Shown: positions 35,333-43,358, counted from the first letter of the stretch. The stretch is 64,000 nucleotides of DNA from Microbacterium testaceum (GCF_006539145.1 NZ_BJML01000002.1:372001-436000), one strand, 5' to 3'. Notes: generated by a model from the letters alone, not told the origin. Made by a program: numbers and translations.

Positions 35333-36087
35333 GCGGCCTCTTCTCGCTCGAGGGCACCACGGCCGTCGTCACCGGAGCACGACGCGGCATCGGCTTCGCG
35401 ATGGCCCTCGGTCTCGCCGAGGCCGGTGCCGACATCATCGGCGTCAGCGCCTCGCAGACGGCGTCGGGCAGCGAGATCGAACGGGCCGTCACGGCGGTCG
35501 GACGCTCGTTCACCGGGATCGCCTGCGACTTCGGCGATCCGTCCGCGGTCGACGACCTCGCCGCAGACCTGTCGGAGCGCCACATCGACGTCCTCGTCAA
35601 CAACGCCGGCACCATCGAGCGTGCTCCCGCTGCCGTCCACGAGCTCGACGCGTGGGACCGGGTGCTGCAGATCAACCTGAGCAGCCCGTTCCGGCTCACC
35701 CAGGCGGTCGCCCGGCAGATGCTCGCGCGCGGCCGCGGGAAGATCATCTTCACCGCCTCGCTCCTCAGTTTCCAAGGCGGCATCAACGTGCCGGGATACA
35801 CCGCGGCCAAGTCCGGTATCGCCGGGCTGACGAAAGCGCTCGCCAACGAGTGGGCGTCGAAGGGCGTCAACGTCAACGCGATCGCGCCGGGGTACATCGC
35901 CACCGACAACACCGAGGCCCTGCGCGCCGACGCGGCGCGCTCGACGGCCATCCTCGAGCGCATCCCCGCGGGACGGTGGGGCGACGCATCCGACCTCGCC
36001 GGGGCGACCGTGTTCCTCGCCTCCCGCGCGTCGGACTACGTGTCGGGCATCACCCTGCCGGTCGACGGAGGATGGCTCGGGCGATGA
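35329..36087 (+). CDS. kduD: SDR oxidoreductase, 2-dehydro-3-deoxy-gluconate 5-dehydrogenase (KduD) type
   Basis: The 252-residue classical SDR has the NAD motif VVTGARRGIG, NNAGTIERAP (the T-I-E-R-x-P segment is typical of KduD), and catalytic Ser/Tyr/Lys in FTASLLSFQGG and PGYTAAKSG. KduD interconverts 5-keto-4-deoxyuronate products and 2-keto-3-deoxygluconate. It overlaps both neighbours by 4 bp. Downstream aldolase and kinase genes fit a KDG end pathway. The symbol rests on motif resemblance, not on a search. Confidence 0.78.
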   Translation: MSGLFSLEGTTAVVTGARRGIGFAMALGLAEAGADIIGVSASQTASGSEIERAVTAVGRSFTGIACDFGDPSAVDDLAADLSERHIDVLVNNAGTIERAPAAVHELDAWDRVLQINLSSPFRLTQAVARQMLARGRGKIIFTASLLSFQGGINVPGYTAAKSGIAGLTKALANEWASKGVNVNAIAPGYIATDNTEALRADAARSTAILERIPAGRWGDASDLAGATVFLASRASDYVSGITLPVDGGWLGR

Positions 36088-36737
36088 CGCGATCTCGGTC
36101 TGCGCTTACCGAACGCATCAGCGCCGTCGGTATCGTTCCCGTCGTGGTGCTCGACGACGCCGATCGTGCGCGCGATGTGGCCCTCGCCCTGCGCGACGGG
36201 GGCATCGGCTGCGCGGAGTTCACGTTGCGTACCCCCGCCGGTCTCGCCGCGATCGCCGCGACCGCGGATATCGACGGATTTCTGGCGGGCGCGGGCACCG
36301 TCCTCACCGTCGAGCAGGCGGATGCCGCCATCGACGCGGGCGCGAGCTTCGCCGTCACGCCGGGCTACGACCCCGCGGTCGCCGACCGTCTGCGTGCCGG
36401 CGGGGTCGAGGTCGTCCCGGGTGTCGCGACGCCCACCGAGGTCCAGCGGGCCTTGGCCGATGGCTTCCGCGACGTGAAGATCTTCCCTGCCGGGCATCTC
36501 GGCGGTGCCGGCTACCTCGACGCGTTGCACGGGCCGTTCCCCGACATGAGGTTCGTGCCCAGCGGCGGCGTCGATCCGGGCAGCCTCGGCGACTACCTCC
36601 GACGTTCGTGGGTGCTCGCGGCGAGCGGCAGTTGGATGGTGCCGCGCGACGTGATCGCGCGCGGCGACTTCGACACGATCCGCACCGCGGCCGCCGACTG
36701 CGCCCGTATCCGCGACGACGTCCGGGCCGCCCGATGA
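36084..36737 (+). CDS. 2-dehydro-3-deoxy-phosphogluconate aldolase
   Basis: The 217-residue TIM-barrel enzyme has the class I aldolase residues: Glu in CAEFTLRTP, the Schiff-base Lys in FRDVKIFPAG, and the phosphate loop FVPSGGVDPG. It splits KDPG (or KDPGal) to pyruvate and glyceraldehyde 3-phosphate. The ATG overlaps the KduD stop and its own stop overlaps the kinase start (ATGA in both). It completes the lower half of the KDG branch. Confidence 0.92.
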   Translation: MTRSRSALTERISAVGIVPVVVLDDADRARDVALALRDGGIGCAEFTLRTPAGLAAIAATADIDGFLAGAGTVLTVEQADAAIDAGASFAVTPGYDPAVADRLRAGGVEVVPGVATPTEVQRALADGFRDVKIFPAGHLGGAGYLDALHGPFPDMRFVPSGGVDPGSLGDYLRRSWVLAASGSWMVPRDVIARGDFDTIRTAAADCARIRDDVRAAR

Positions 36738-37675
36738 ACCGCGTGGTCACGCTCGGCGAGAGCATGGGACTGATCCTCGGCGACGGCGTGGGCGGCTGGG
36801 AGCATCAATCGCAGGCGCGCGTCGCGACCGGCGGAGCCGAGGGGAACACCGCGATCGGGCTGGCGCGGCTCGGCGTACCCGTCACCTGGCTCGGTCGCGT
36901 GGGCGATGACGCGCTGGGCCGCCGGGTCGTCGGAGACCTCCGCTCCGAGGGTGTCGACGTTCTCGCGCGCATCGACGGCGGAGCGCCCACCGGACTCATG
37001 CTCAAGTCGACGCCGCGAGCCGGTGCCACCACCGTCGATTACTACCGGCGCGGGAGCGCGGGCAGCCGCCTCGCCGCAGCCGACCTCGACGAGCTGCCGC
37101 TGGGCGCCGGCGATATCCTGCACGTCACCGGCGTCACCCTCGCCCTGTCGGAGTCGGCGCGCGAAGCAGTGATCGTCGCGGTGGATCGCGCGCGATCCGT
37201 CGGCGCCCTCGTCTCGTTCGCGGTCAATCACCGCAGCCGCCTCTGGGGGCACGCCGAGGCCGTCGAAGCGTACGCGTACGTCGTCGCCCGCGCCGACATC
37301 GTCTTCGCCAGCGACGACGAAGCGCGGATGCTGCATCCCCACCCCGCCCCGGAGGACCTCGCCCGCGCGCTGGCGGACGCGGGGCCGGCCGAGGCCATCG
37401 TGACTCGGGGAAGCGAGGGAGCCGTGGCATTCATCGACGGGGAACGGCGCCGTGTGGCCGCTCTGCCCATCACCGCCGTCGACACGGTCGGCGCCGGAGA
37501 TGCGTTCGCCGCCGGCTACCTGTCCGAACGCTTCGCCGGCAGCGACGCCACCACCCGCCTGAACACGGCGGCGAGAGCCGGCGCCTACGCCTGTCTGCAC
37601 CCCGGCGACTGGCAGGGCGGCATCCGCCGATCCGAACTCCACGGCGCCGAGTCCGCCGACCCCGTCGCCCGATGA
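36734..37675 (+). CDS. PfkB-family sugar kinase, 2-keto-3-deoxygluconate kinase type
   Basis: The 313-residue ribokinase-fold protein shows GGAEGNTAIGLARLG near the start and the second PfkB motif DTVGAGDAFAAGYL with the catalytic Asp. It probably phosphorylates KDG (or the galacto form) to KDPG for the adjacent aldolase. It overlaps the aldolase by 4 bp and is followed after 19 bp by the FAH-family gene. Substrate is inferred from operon logic. Confidence 0.88.
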   Translation: MNRVVTLGESMGLILGDGVGGWEHQSQARVATGGAEGNTAIGLARLGVPVTWLGRVGDDALGRRVVGDLRSEGVDVLARIDGGAPTGLMLKSTPRAGATTVDYYRRGSAGSRLAAADLDELPLGAGDILHVTGVTLALSESAREAVIVAVDRARSVGALVSFAVNHRSRLWGHAEAVEAYAYVVARADIVFASDDEARMLHPHPAPEDLARALADAGPAEAIVTRGSEGAVAFIDGERRRVAALPITAVDTVGAGDAFAAGYLSERFAGSDATTRLNTAARAGAYACLHPGDWQGGIRRSELHGAESADPVAR

Positions 37676-37694
37676 TCCGCTCGAGGAGAACCGC

Positions 37695-38546
37695 ATGACC
37701 TTCGCCCGACTCGGTGCCCCCGGCGCCGAGATCCCTGCCCTGCGCCACGACGGCGTCGTCTACGACCTGCGGTCCCTGACCGCCGACATCGACGGGGCGT
37801 TCCTCTCCGCCGACGGACTCGTCCGCGCTCGCGCCGCCGTCGAGCGCGGCGAGCTGGCACATCTCCCGGGCGCCGAGGGGCTCCGCGTGGGCGCACCGAT
37901 CGCTCCCCCGGGGAAGATCGTCTGCGTGGGGCTGAACTACCACGACCACGCCGCCGAGACGGGGGCGAGCGTCCCCGCCGAGCCGGTCGTGTTCATGAAG
38001 GACCCCTCGACGATCGTCGGTCCCTTCGACGACGTGCTCATCCCGCGCACGTCGACGAAGACGGACTGGGAGATCGAGCTCGGTGTCGTGATCGGCACCA
38101 CCGCGCGCTATCTCTCCTCCCCCGACGACGCTCTCGCGTACGTGGCGGGGTACGTCGTGTCGCACGATGTATCGGAGCGGGAGTTCCAGCTCGAGCGCGG
38201 CGGGCAGTGGGACAAGGGCAAGAGCTGCGAGACGTTCAACCCGCTCGGGCCCGACCTGGTGCCGGCGACCGACGTCGCCGACCCGCAAGCACTGGGCCTC
38301 CGGCTGTGGGTGAACGGCGTCGAGCGGCAGAACGGCTCGACGGCGTCGCAGATCTTCTCCGTCGCGCACGTCATCTGGTACCTCTCGCAGTTCATGGTGC
38401 TGCGTCCCGGCGACCTGGTGAACACGGGAACGCCCGCGGGGGTCGCCCTCGGGATGCCCGACACGCCGTACCTTCGCGCCGGCGACGTCGTGGAGCTCGA
38501 GATCGACGGCCTCGGCCGCGCTCGTCAGACGATGGTGCAGGCATGA
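37695..38546 (+). CDS. Fumarylacetoacetate hydrolase-family protein (2,4-diketo-3-deoxy-L-fuconate hydrolase type)
   Basis: The 283-residue protein has the FAH core: VCVGLNYHDHAAET, metal-binding DWEIELGVVIG, and NTGTPAGVALG. GAGGAG lies 6 nt before the ATG. In the non-phosphorylative L-fucose pathway this family splits 2,4-diketo-3-deoxy-L-fuconate to pyruvate and lactate. The following SDR is the expected partner that makes the diketo acid. Other 3-oxo acid hydrolases of the family remain possible. Confidence 0.88.
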   Translation: MTFARLGAPGAEIPALRHDGVVYDLRSLTADIDGAFLSADGLVRARAAVERGELAHLPGAEGLRVGAPIAPPGKIVCVGLNYHDHAAETGASVPAEPVVFMKDPSTIVGPFDDVLIPRTSTKTDWEIELGVVIGTTARYLSSPDDALAYVAGYVVSHDVSEREFQLERGGQWDKGKSCETFNPLGPDLVPATDVADPQALGLRLWVNGVERQNGSTASQIFSVAHVIWYLSQFMVLRPGDLVNTGTPAGVALGMPDTPYLRAGDVVELEIDGLGRARQTMVQA

Positions 38547-39298
38547 GCACCGGGGAGTTCCGCGGGCTGGCCGTGGTCGTCACCGGCGGAGCATCGGGCA
38601 TCGGGCTCGCGACCGCGACGGCCTTCGCCGCCCGCGGGGCGCACGTCGCCGTTCTCGATCTCGTCACCGACGGTCTCGACGACGATCTGGCCGGCTTCCA
38701 CGCCGACGTGACCGACCGGGAGTCGGTGGATGCCGCGATGGCGGCCGTCGCAGAAAGATTCGGCGGGGTCGACGTCTTGGTGAACAGCGCCGGCGTGAGC
38801 TGCGTCGGAACCGTCGAGGAGGCGACCGAGGCCGACTGGGACCGCGTGCTCGACATCAACGTGCGCGGCACGGCCCGTGCCTGCGCCGCAGCGCTGCCGT
38901 ACCTCACGCACTCGGAGCACGCGTCGATCGTCAACGTGTGCTCGATCGGGGCCATGAACGGTCTGCCCCGGCGCGCCGTCTACAACGCCTCGAAGGGTGC
39001 GATCCTCTCGCTCACCTACGCGATGGCCACCGACCATGTGCGCGAGGGCGTGCGGGTGAATTGCGTGAGCCCCGGCACCGTCTCGACGCCCTTCGTCGAG
39101 CGGATGCTGCAAGACTTCCCCGACCCCGTGGCCGAGCGCGCCACTCTCGACGCCCGCCAGGCGACGGGGCGGATGGTCACGCCCGCCGAAGTCGCCGGCG
39201 CGATCATGTATCTCGCGAGTCCGAGCGCGGGCTCGACGACCGGCACCGCGCTCGAGGTCGACGGGGGCGTGACGCATCTGCGGGTGCGGCCGCAGTAG
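38543..39298 (+). CDS. SDR oxidoreductase, 2-keto-3-deoxy-L-fuconate dehydrogenase type
   Basis: The 251-residue classical SDR has VVTGGASGIGLATA, VNSAGVSCVG and catalytic Ser-Tyr-Lys in CSIGAMNG and AVYNASKGA. An Asp after the second strand (VLDL) points to NAD. It overlaps the FAH gene by 4 bp, so the two steps oxidation then C-C cleavage are coupled. It ends 6 bp before the stop of the convergent UbiA gene. The role is from context and family. Confidence 0.85.
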   Translation: MSTGEFRGLAVVVTGGASGIGLATATAFAARGAHVAVLDLVTDGLDDDLAGFHADVTDRESVDAAMAAVAERFGGVDVLVNSAGVSCVGTVEEATEADWDRVLDINVRGTARACAAALPYLTHSEHASIVNVCSIGAMNGLPRRAVYNASKGAILSLTYAMATDHVREGVRVNCVSPGTVSTPFVERMLQDFPDPVAERATLDARQATGRMVTPAEVAGAIMYLASPSAGSTTGTALEVDGGVTHLRVRPQ

Positions 39299-39304
39299 GC
39301 GAGC

Positions 39305-40132
39305 TCAGGCGACGACCAGCTGCGCGGCGAGGAGCAGCGCCGCCAACATGGTCAATCGGAACACCGCCCGCCCGGGCGGCCGCACGAACACCAGCGCCAC
39401 GGCGCCGACCGCGACCGCTGCGACCGCGGCGAGGAAGACGACGCCGGCGATCGTGGCATCCGTGCCGGCGAACACGGCGACCGCTCCGACGACGATCCCG
39501 CACGCGGCGATCACCGTAGACGCCCGCGCTCCCAGACGGTGCGGAAGTCCGCGCACCCCGGTGCGCCGGTCGTCGTCGAGGTCGCGCACGACATTCGTCA
39601 GGTGGACGGCGGCTCCGAGGGCCGCCCCCGCGAGAGATGCCCACCACGCGGCGAGCGCGGGCGGCGAGAGACTCAGGGTCGCGAACGAGGGGAAGAACCC
39701 GAAGCTCACGACGAAGGGCACGATCGACAGCGGCGTCGATTTGAGACCCGCGTTGTACGCCCAGGCGGATGCGAGCGCGACGGCATGGGCGGCCACGAGA
39801 GCCGGTCCGAGGGGCAGCGACAGGGCGATGGCGAGGATCGCGGATGCCACGGCCACCCCGAGCGCGCGCTCCGGCGTCACCGCTCCCCCGGCGATCGGCT
39901 TGTCGGTACGACCGACCGCCGCGTCGCGCGCGCCGTCGATCGCGTCGTTCGAGAGCCCGACGGAGACCTGACCAGCGAAGACGGCGACGACGAGCACCGC
40001 CAAGCGCCACGGCTCGACGCCCGCCGCGATGCCAAGGGCCAGCGCGAGGACGGTGACCACGAGGGTCGGGCCCGGGTGGGTGGCACCCCAGAGCGAGCGC
40101 ACGAGGGGCGGCTCGACCGCGGCATCCGTCAC
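39305..40132 (-). CDS. UbiA-family prenyltransferase (AgqD-like)
   Basis: The 275-residue membrane protein has eight to nine helices and both prenyl-diphosphate motifs: GLSNDAIDGARDAAVGR (NDxxDxxxD) and NVVRDLDDDRRTG. UbiA enzymes transfer a prenyl chain to an aromatic ring. AgqD prenylates the alkyl hydroquinone made by AgqA-C, whose homologues lie at 28782-31688. Here it is on the opposite strand and separated from them by the sugar cluster. Menaquinone-type prenylation is the alternative. Confidence 0.85.
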   Translation of the reverse strand: MTDAAVEPPLVRSLWGATHPGPTLVVTVLALALGIAAGVEPWRLAVLVVAVFAGQVSVGLSNDAIDGARDAAVGRTDKPIAGGAVTPERALGVAVASAILAIALSLPLGPALVAAHAVALASAWAYNAGLKSTPLSIVPFVVSFGFFPSFATLSLSPPALAAWWASLAGAALGAAVHLTNVVRDLDDDRRTGVRGLPHRLGARASTVIAACGIVVGAVAVFAGTDATIAGVVFLAAVAAVAVGAVALVFVRPPGRAVFRLTMLAALLLAAQLVVA

Positions 40133-40180
40133 CCCCCGACGCTACCGCGCCGAGGGCGGGATCGGCCGCGCGTTCGCCTC

Positions 40181-40207
40181 TTGGCACTCTGTCCACCCGA
40201 GTGCTAA
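40181..40207 (+). promoter_or_regulatory. CIRCE element (HrcA operator)
   Basis: TTGGCACTC-N9-GAGTGCTAA matches the CIRCE consensus TTAGCACTC-N9-GAGTGCTAA with one change. It lies 82 bp before the Hsp20 start and is the standard binding site of the heat-shock repressor HrcA. Confidence 0.92.
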
Positions 40208-40217
40208 TCTCGTCGCA

Positions 40218-40238
40218 GTTGAGTCGCTTCGGCTCAAC
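40218..40238 (+). promoter_or_regulatory. HAIR-like element (HspR operator)
   Basis: GTTGAGT-N7-GCTCAAC is a near match to the HspR-associated repeat CTTGAGT-N7-ACTCAAG. It lies 10 bp after the CIRCE element and 50 bp before the Hsp20 start, so the gene appears to be repressed by both HrcA and HspR. Confidence 0.75.
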
Positions 40239-40288
40239 TTCAGAACCTCGGGATGCCAGATCCCGGACGATCGAAAAGGAGAACGACC

Positions 40289-40744
40289 ATGGCCACCTAC
40301 GACCCCTTCAGAGACCTCGACCGCCTCGCGTCGACGCTCCTCGACGCCCGCCGCGGCGGTGGTCCGCGACGGATGCCGATGGACCTCTATCGCGACGGCG
40401 ACCACTACGTCCTGGCCGCCGACCTGCCCGGCGTCGACCCCGGCTCGGTCGACATCGACGTCGACGGTCAGCTGCTGACGATCCGCGCCGAGCGCACCCT
40501 GGGCTCGGGCGAGGGGGTGAAGTGGATCACCCGCGAGCGCGAGACGGCCTCGTTCGTCCGCCAGCTCAATCTCGGCCAGGGCATCGACACCGACGGCATC
40601 AGCGCGTCGTACCGCAACGGCGTGCTCTCCGTGACGATTCCGGTCAGCGAGAAGGCGAAGCCGCGCCGCATCGCCGTCTCGACCGACGACGGCGACGGCG
40701 TCATCGAGGCGCACGAGAGCACCCCTCAGCCCATCGAGCAGTAG
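40289..40744 (+). CDS. Hsp20/alpha-crystallin small heat-shock protein
   Basis: ATG at 40289 with AAGGAG 7 nt upstream gives 151 residues. The alpha-crystallin domain spans about residues 30-130, with YVLAADLPGVDPGSVDIDVDGQLLTIRAER and the beta9-type end GVLSVTIPVSEKAKPR. A C-terminal I-x-V-like anchor follows (RIAV). It is an ATP-independent holdase that keeps unfolding proteins soluble in heat. CIRCE and HAIR elements lie upstream and a strong hairpin downstream, so it is a single-gene unit. Confidence 0.93.
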   Translation: MATYDPFRDLDRLASTLLDARRGGGPRRMPMDLYRDGDHYVLAADLPGVDPGSVDIDVDGQLLTIRAERTLGSGEGVKWITRERETASFVRQLNLGQGIDTDGISASYRNGVLSVTIPVSEKAKPRRIAVSTDDGDGVIEAHESTPQPIEQ

Positions 40745-40825
40745 GGCACGAGCCGCGAGCGCGGCCCGGCCGCGCGGCCGCGCTCTGCCTCCGCTTCGGG
40801 ACCATCGGCGCGGCGCCCGCGGCAC

Positions 40826-40860
40826 CATGCCCCGGGCGCCGCGATCGGGCCCGGGGCATG
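40826..40860. terminator. Bidirectional terminator hairpin
   Basis: CATGCCCCGGGC (40826-40837) and GCCCGGGGCATG (40849-40860) form a perfect 12-bp stem with an 11-nt loop. It lies between the convergent Hsp20 gene and the acidic-protein gene. Confidence 0.8.
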
Positions 40861-40869
40861 GCGGAGGGG

Positions 40870-41229
40870 TCAGAGGTCTTCGGGGGCGAGGTCGCCCTGG
40901 CCCTCTTCGCCGAGTTCGACCACGCCCGGGTCCTCTCCCTGCGAGTCGGTCCCGGTGGATTCGGGATGGATGTCCTCGAGCGGGATGTCGCTGTCGTCCG
41001 CGGGAATCTCGGCCGGATCGGCACCCGTGGCGGTCGCCGGGTTGATATCGGCCGGGTCCGCCCCCTCGTCGAGGGCGTTCGTGGCGTCCCACTCCGCCTG
41101 GGCGGGGTCGAGCGCGGGGTCGGGCTCGATGGACGTGTCGCCGTCGCGAAGGGGCTGCACGGCGGCGATGCCCGCGTCGGCGGCCGGGTTCGTCGCGTCG
41201 GGGGTCGGGTCGATCGAAGCGTCGCTCAT
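40870..41229 (-). CDS. Acidic, disordered small protein of unknown function
   Basis: ATG at 41229 with AAAGGA upstream gives 119 residues. The product is rich in Asp, Glu, Ala and Pro, lacks hydrophobic core segments and is likely disordered. Short DPA/DPAxI units recur in the middle. Similar low-complexity acidic proteins lie at 44477 and 50345. A GTGTCAAGG motif sits 84 bp upstream (41313-41321), shared with other stress-type genes here. Function unknown; a hydrophilin-like desiccation or osmotic role is only a guess. Confidence 0.7.
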   Translation of the reverse strand: MSDASIDPTPDATNPAADAGIAAVQPLRDGDTSIEPDPALDPAQAEWDATNALDEGADPADINPATATGADPAEIPADDSDIPLEDIHPESTGTDSQGEDPGVVELGEEGQGDLAPEDL

Positions 41230-41312
41230 GAGGGGTCCTTTCGTGGCACGCGCGTCACCGCCGGGAACGGCGGTCTTCTCATCCAACGGGGCGCTCCGCC
41301 TCGAGCCCCGGG

Positions 41313-41321
41313 CCTTGACAC
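41313..41321 (-). promoter_or_regulatory. GTGTCAAGG motif upstream of acidic protein gene
   Basis: On the minus strand the site reads GTGTCAAGGCCCGGGG. It is one of four such sites, each oriented towards a small or stress-type gene. It may be part of a promoter for an alternative sigma factor. Confidence 0.35.
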
Positions 41322-41429
41322 GTGCGTCCCCGCTTTCGTACGAGCACCGCGAGCGAAGTCGTCCCGGACGCCCCCGGTCGACGAGGGGCCCCCGGTCGTC
41401 CACGTGAGGCGTCGTCCGCGGGACCGGTG

Positions 41430-41438
41430 GTGTCAAGG
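41430..41438 (+). promoter_or_regulatory. GTGTCAAGG motif upstream of flavoprotein gene
   Basis: GTGTCAAGGCACTGG begins 62 bp before the flavoprotein ATG, in the same orientation as the gene. It is the second of the four sites. Confidence 0.35.
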
Positions 41439-41491
41439 CACTGGTCGGGCACCGCGCGAGGCCGCACCGTGAGGGAAACGAGAGGATTCCC

Positions 41492-42685
41492 ATGACCGAC
41501 TCCCCGCGCATCGTCGTGATCGGCGGCGGAAACGCCGGCCTGTCCGTCGCCGGGCGCCTGCACCGGCTGCGCCTCGGCGACATCACCGTCATCGAACCGC
41601 GCACGATCCACGTCTTCGCCCCCCTCCAGTCGCACATCGCCGGCGGCACCGCGCGCGCCTCGGAGGCCGCACGGAATCAGGCCGACGTCATCCCTGCGGG
41701 AGTGCGATGGCTGCGCGACGAAGTGTTCACCGTGGATGCCGAGGCCCGCCGCGTCCACCTCGTCTCAGGCGGACACCTCGACTACGACCAGCTCGTGGTC
41801 AGCGCGGGCATGCGCATGGCGTGGGAGCAGATCCCGGGTCTGCCCGAAGCGATGGCCGCCCCCAGCGGCATCTCGAACTACGACTACGAGCTCGCCGCGA
41901 AAGCGTCGCCGGTGCTCCGTAACCTCCGCTCGGGCACGGTCGTCTTCACCCAACCGCCCGAGCCTGCCTCGTGCGGAGCGGCCGCCCAGAAACCGATGTA
42001 CCTCGCGTGCGACTGGTGGCGGGCGATCGGGGTGCGCGACGACCTCCGCGTGGTGTTCGTGTGCCCGGATCCCGTGCCCTTCGGCATCCCGGCCGTCGAC
42101 GACGAACTCCGCCCCACACTCGACGCATACGACATCGAGGTGCGTTACAGCCGGGACGTTCGACGAGTGGATGCCGACTCCCGCACGCTCGTGATCGGTC
42201 GCGGCGATGCGGAAGAGACGTTGGCGTACGACGTGCTGCACGCTGTGCCTCCGCAGCGAGCACCGGAATGGATCGCGGGCAGCGGCCTCGCGGCATCCGA
42301 TGATCCGCACGGCTTCGTCGATGTCGATCCCGAGACCCTGCAGCACACCCGCCACCCGGAGGTCTGGGCCATCGGCGATGCCGCCACCGTCGCGACGCGG
42401 CGCTCGGGCGGGGCGATCCGCCCGCAGGCCAAAGTGCTCGTCAGGAACATGAGGGCCGCGCTCGCGGGGCGTGCGCCCTCGGCGACGTACGACGGCTACA
42501 GCGTCGTGCCGTTCACCGTCTCGCGCGGCACGGTCGTCTTCGCCGAGTTCGACCGGAAGGGTCGGCTGAAGCCGACCGTGCCGTTCTGGCGCTCGCTGTA
42601 TCGCGAGCGCCGCCTGTCGTGGATCGCCGATCGTCGCGTCCTCCCGTGGGTGTACTGGCACCTCATCCTGCGCGGGCGGGCATGA
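41492..42685 (+). CDS. Sulfide:quinone oxidoreductase-like FAD protein
   Basis: The 397-residue pyridine-nucleotide-disulfide-family protein has the FAD motif VVIGGGNAGLSVAGRL and a second FAD motif VWAIGDAATV. SQR-like features include EPASCGAAAQKPMYLACDWW with Cys161 in the place of the catalytic SQR cysteine, and an amphipathic Arg-rich C-terminus for membrane contact. The other C-terminal catalytic cysteine of SQR (G-Y-T-S-C-P context) is replaced by Val339 in YDGYSVVPF. It may therefore be a non-sulfide quinone reductase or a divergent SQR. It stands alone. Confidence 0.85.
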   Translation: MTDSPRIVVIGGGNAGLSVAGRLHRLRLGDITVIEPRTIHVFAPLQSHIAGGTARASEAARNQADVIPAGVRWLRDEVFTVDAEARRVHLVSGGHLDYDQLVVSAGMRMAWEQIPGLPEAMAAPSGISNYDYELAAKASPVLRNLRSGTVVFTQPPEPASCGAAAQKPMYLACDWWRAIGVRDDLRVVFVCPDPVPFGIPAVDDELRPTLDAYDIEVRYSRDVRRVDADSRTLVIGRGDAEETLAYDVLHAVPPQRAPEWIAGSGLAASDDPHGFVDVDPETLQHTRHPEVWAIGDAATVATRRSGGAIRPQAKVLVRNMRAALAGRAPSATYDGYSVVPFTVSRGTVVFAEFDRKGRLKPTVPFWRSLYRERRLSWIADRRVLPWVYWHLILRGRA

Positions 42686-42840
42686 CGCGGGCGCTGCCTC
42701 CGACCCCCCTCACGCCATGGGTCCAGACCACACGCCTGCGCGTATAGGGCACGAACGCGGATCCCTCAACCCCGGGGTCGGGTCGGCGGCATCGGTCGAA
42801 GACTGAGATCAGCCCCGGAAATCACCGAGAAGAGGACACC

Positions 42841-43293
42841 ATGGCACAGGTCATCGAAACCATCGACGTCAACGTTCCCGTCCGCGTCGCGTACAACCAG
42901 TGGACGCAGTTCGAGGAGTTCCCGCACTTCATGAGCTTCGTGGAGTCCATCACGCAGAAGAGCGACACCCTGACGCACTGGAAGGTGAAGATCGCCGGTG
43001 CCGAGCGCGAGTTCGACGCCGAGATCACCGAACAGCACCCCGACGAGCGCGTCGCGTGGAACAGCGTGGGCGGCGACGAGAACCACGCCGGAGTCGTGAC
43101 CTTCCACCGTCTCTCGGACGATGAGACGCGCGTCACGGTCCAGATCGACTGGGCGCCCACCGGCGTCCTCGAGAAGCTCGGCGCGGCGTTCGGCGCGGAC
43201 GACCACTCGGTCAAGAAGGACCTCGAAAACTTCAAGAAGTACATCGAGTCGCGCGGTGCCGAGTCCGGCGCCTGGCGCGGCGACGTCAGCTGA
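42841..43293 (+). CDS. SRPBCC-family protein (cyclase/dehydrase type)
   Basis: The 150-residue protein follows GAGAAGAGGAC and starts MAQVIETIDVNVPVRVAYNQWTQFEEFPHFM, the typical START-like helix-grip entry with the W-T-x-F-E-x-F-P-x-F-M signature. It ends in an amphipathic helix (DLENFKKYIESRG). These proteins bind hydrophobic ligands; actinobacterial copies are often stress-induced. A strong terminator follows directly, so it is monocistronic. Confidence 0.9.
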   Translation: MAQVIETIDVNVPVRVAYNQWTQFEEFPHFMSFVESITQKSDTLTHWKVKIAGAEREFDAEITEQHPDERVAWNSVGGDENHAGVVTFHRLSDDETRVTVQIDWAPTGVLEKLGAAFGADDHSVKKDLENFKKYIESRGAESGAWRGDVS

Positions 43294-43310
43294 CGTCGCG
43301 CGATGAGAGA

Positions 43311-43346
43311 AGCCGGGTCCGTCCGTGAGGGACGGGCCCGGCTTTC
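43311..43346. terminator. Terminator hairpin with T-rich tail
   Basis: A 14-bp stem with one G:T pair (43311-43324 and 43330-43343), loop GTGAG, is followed by TTCGTC. It ends the SRPBCC gene and can also serve the convergent aldo/keto reductase. Confidence 0.85.
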
Positions 43347-43358
43347 GTCATGTGCGGG

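Noticed and set aside
40826-40860. Perfect 12-bp palindrome considered as an operator
   Set aside because: It lies between two convergent stop codons, so a terminator is the simpler explanation.
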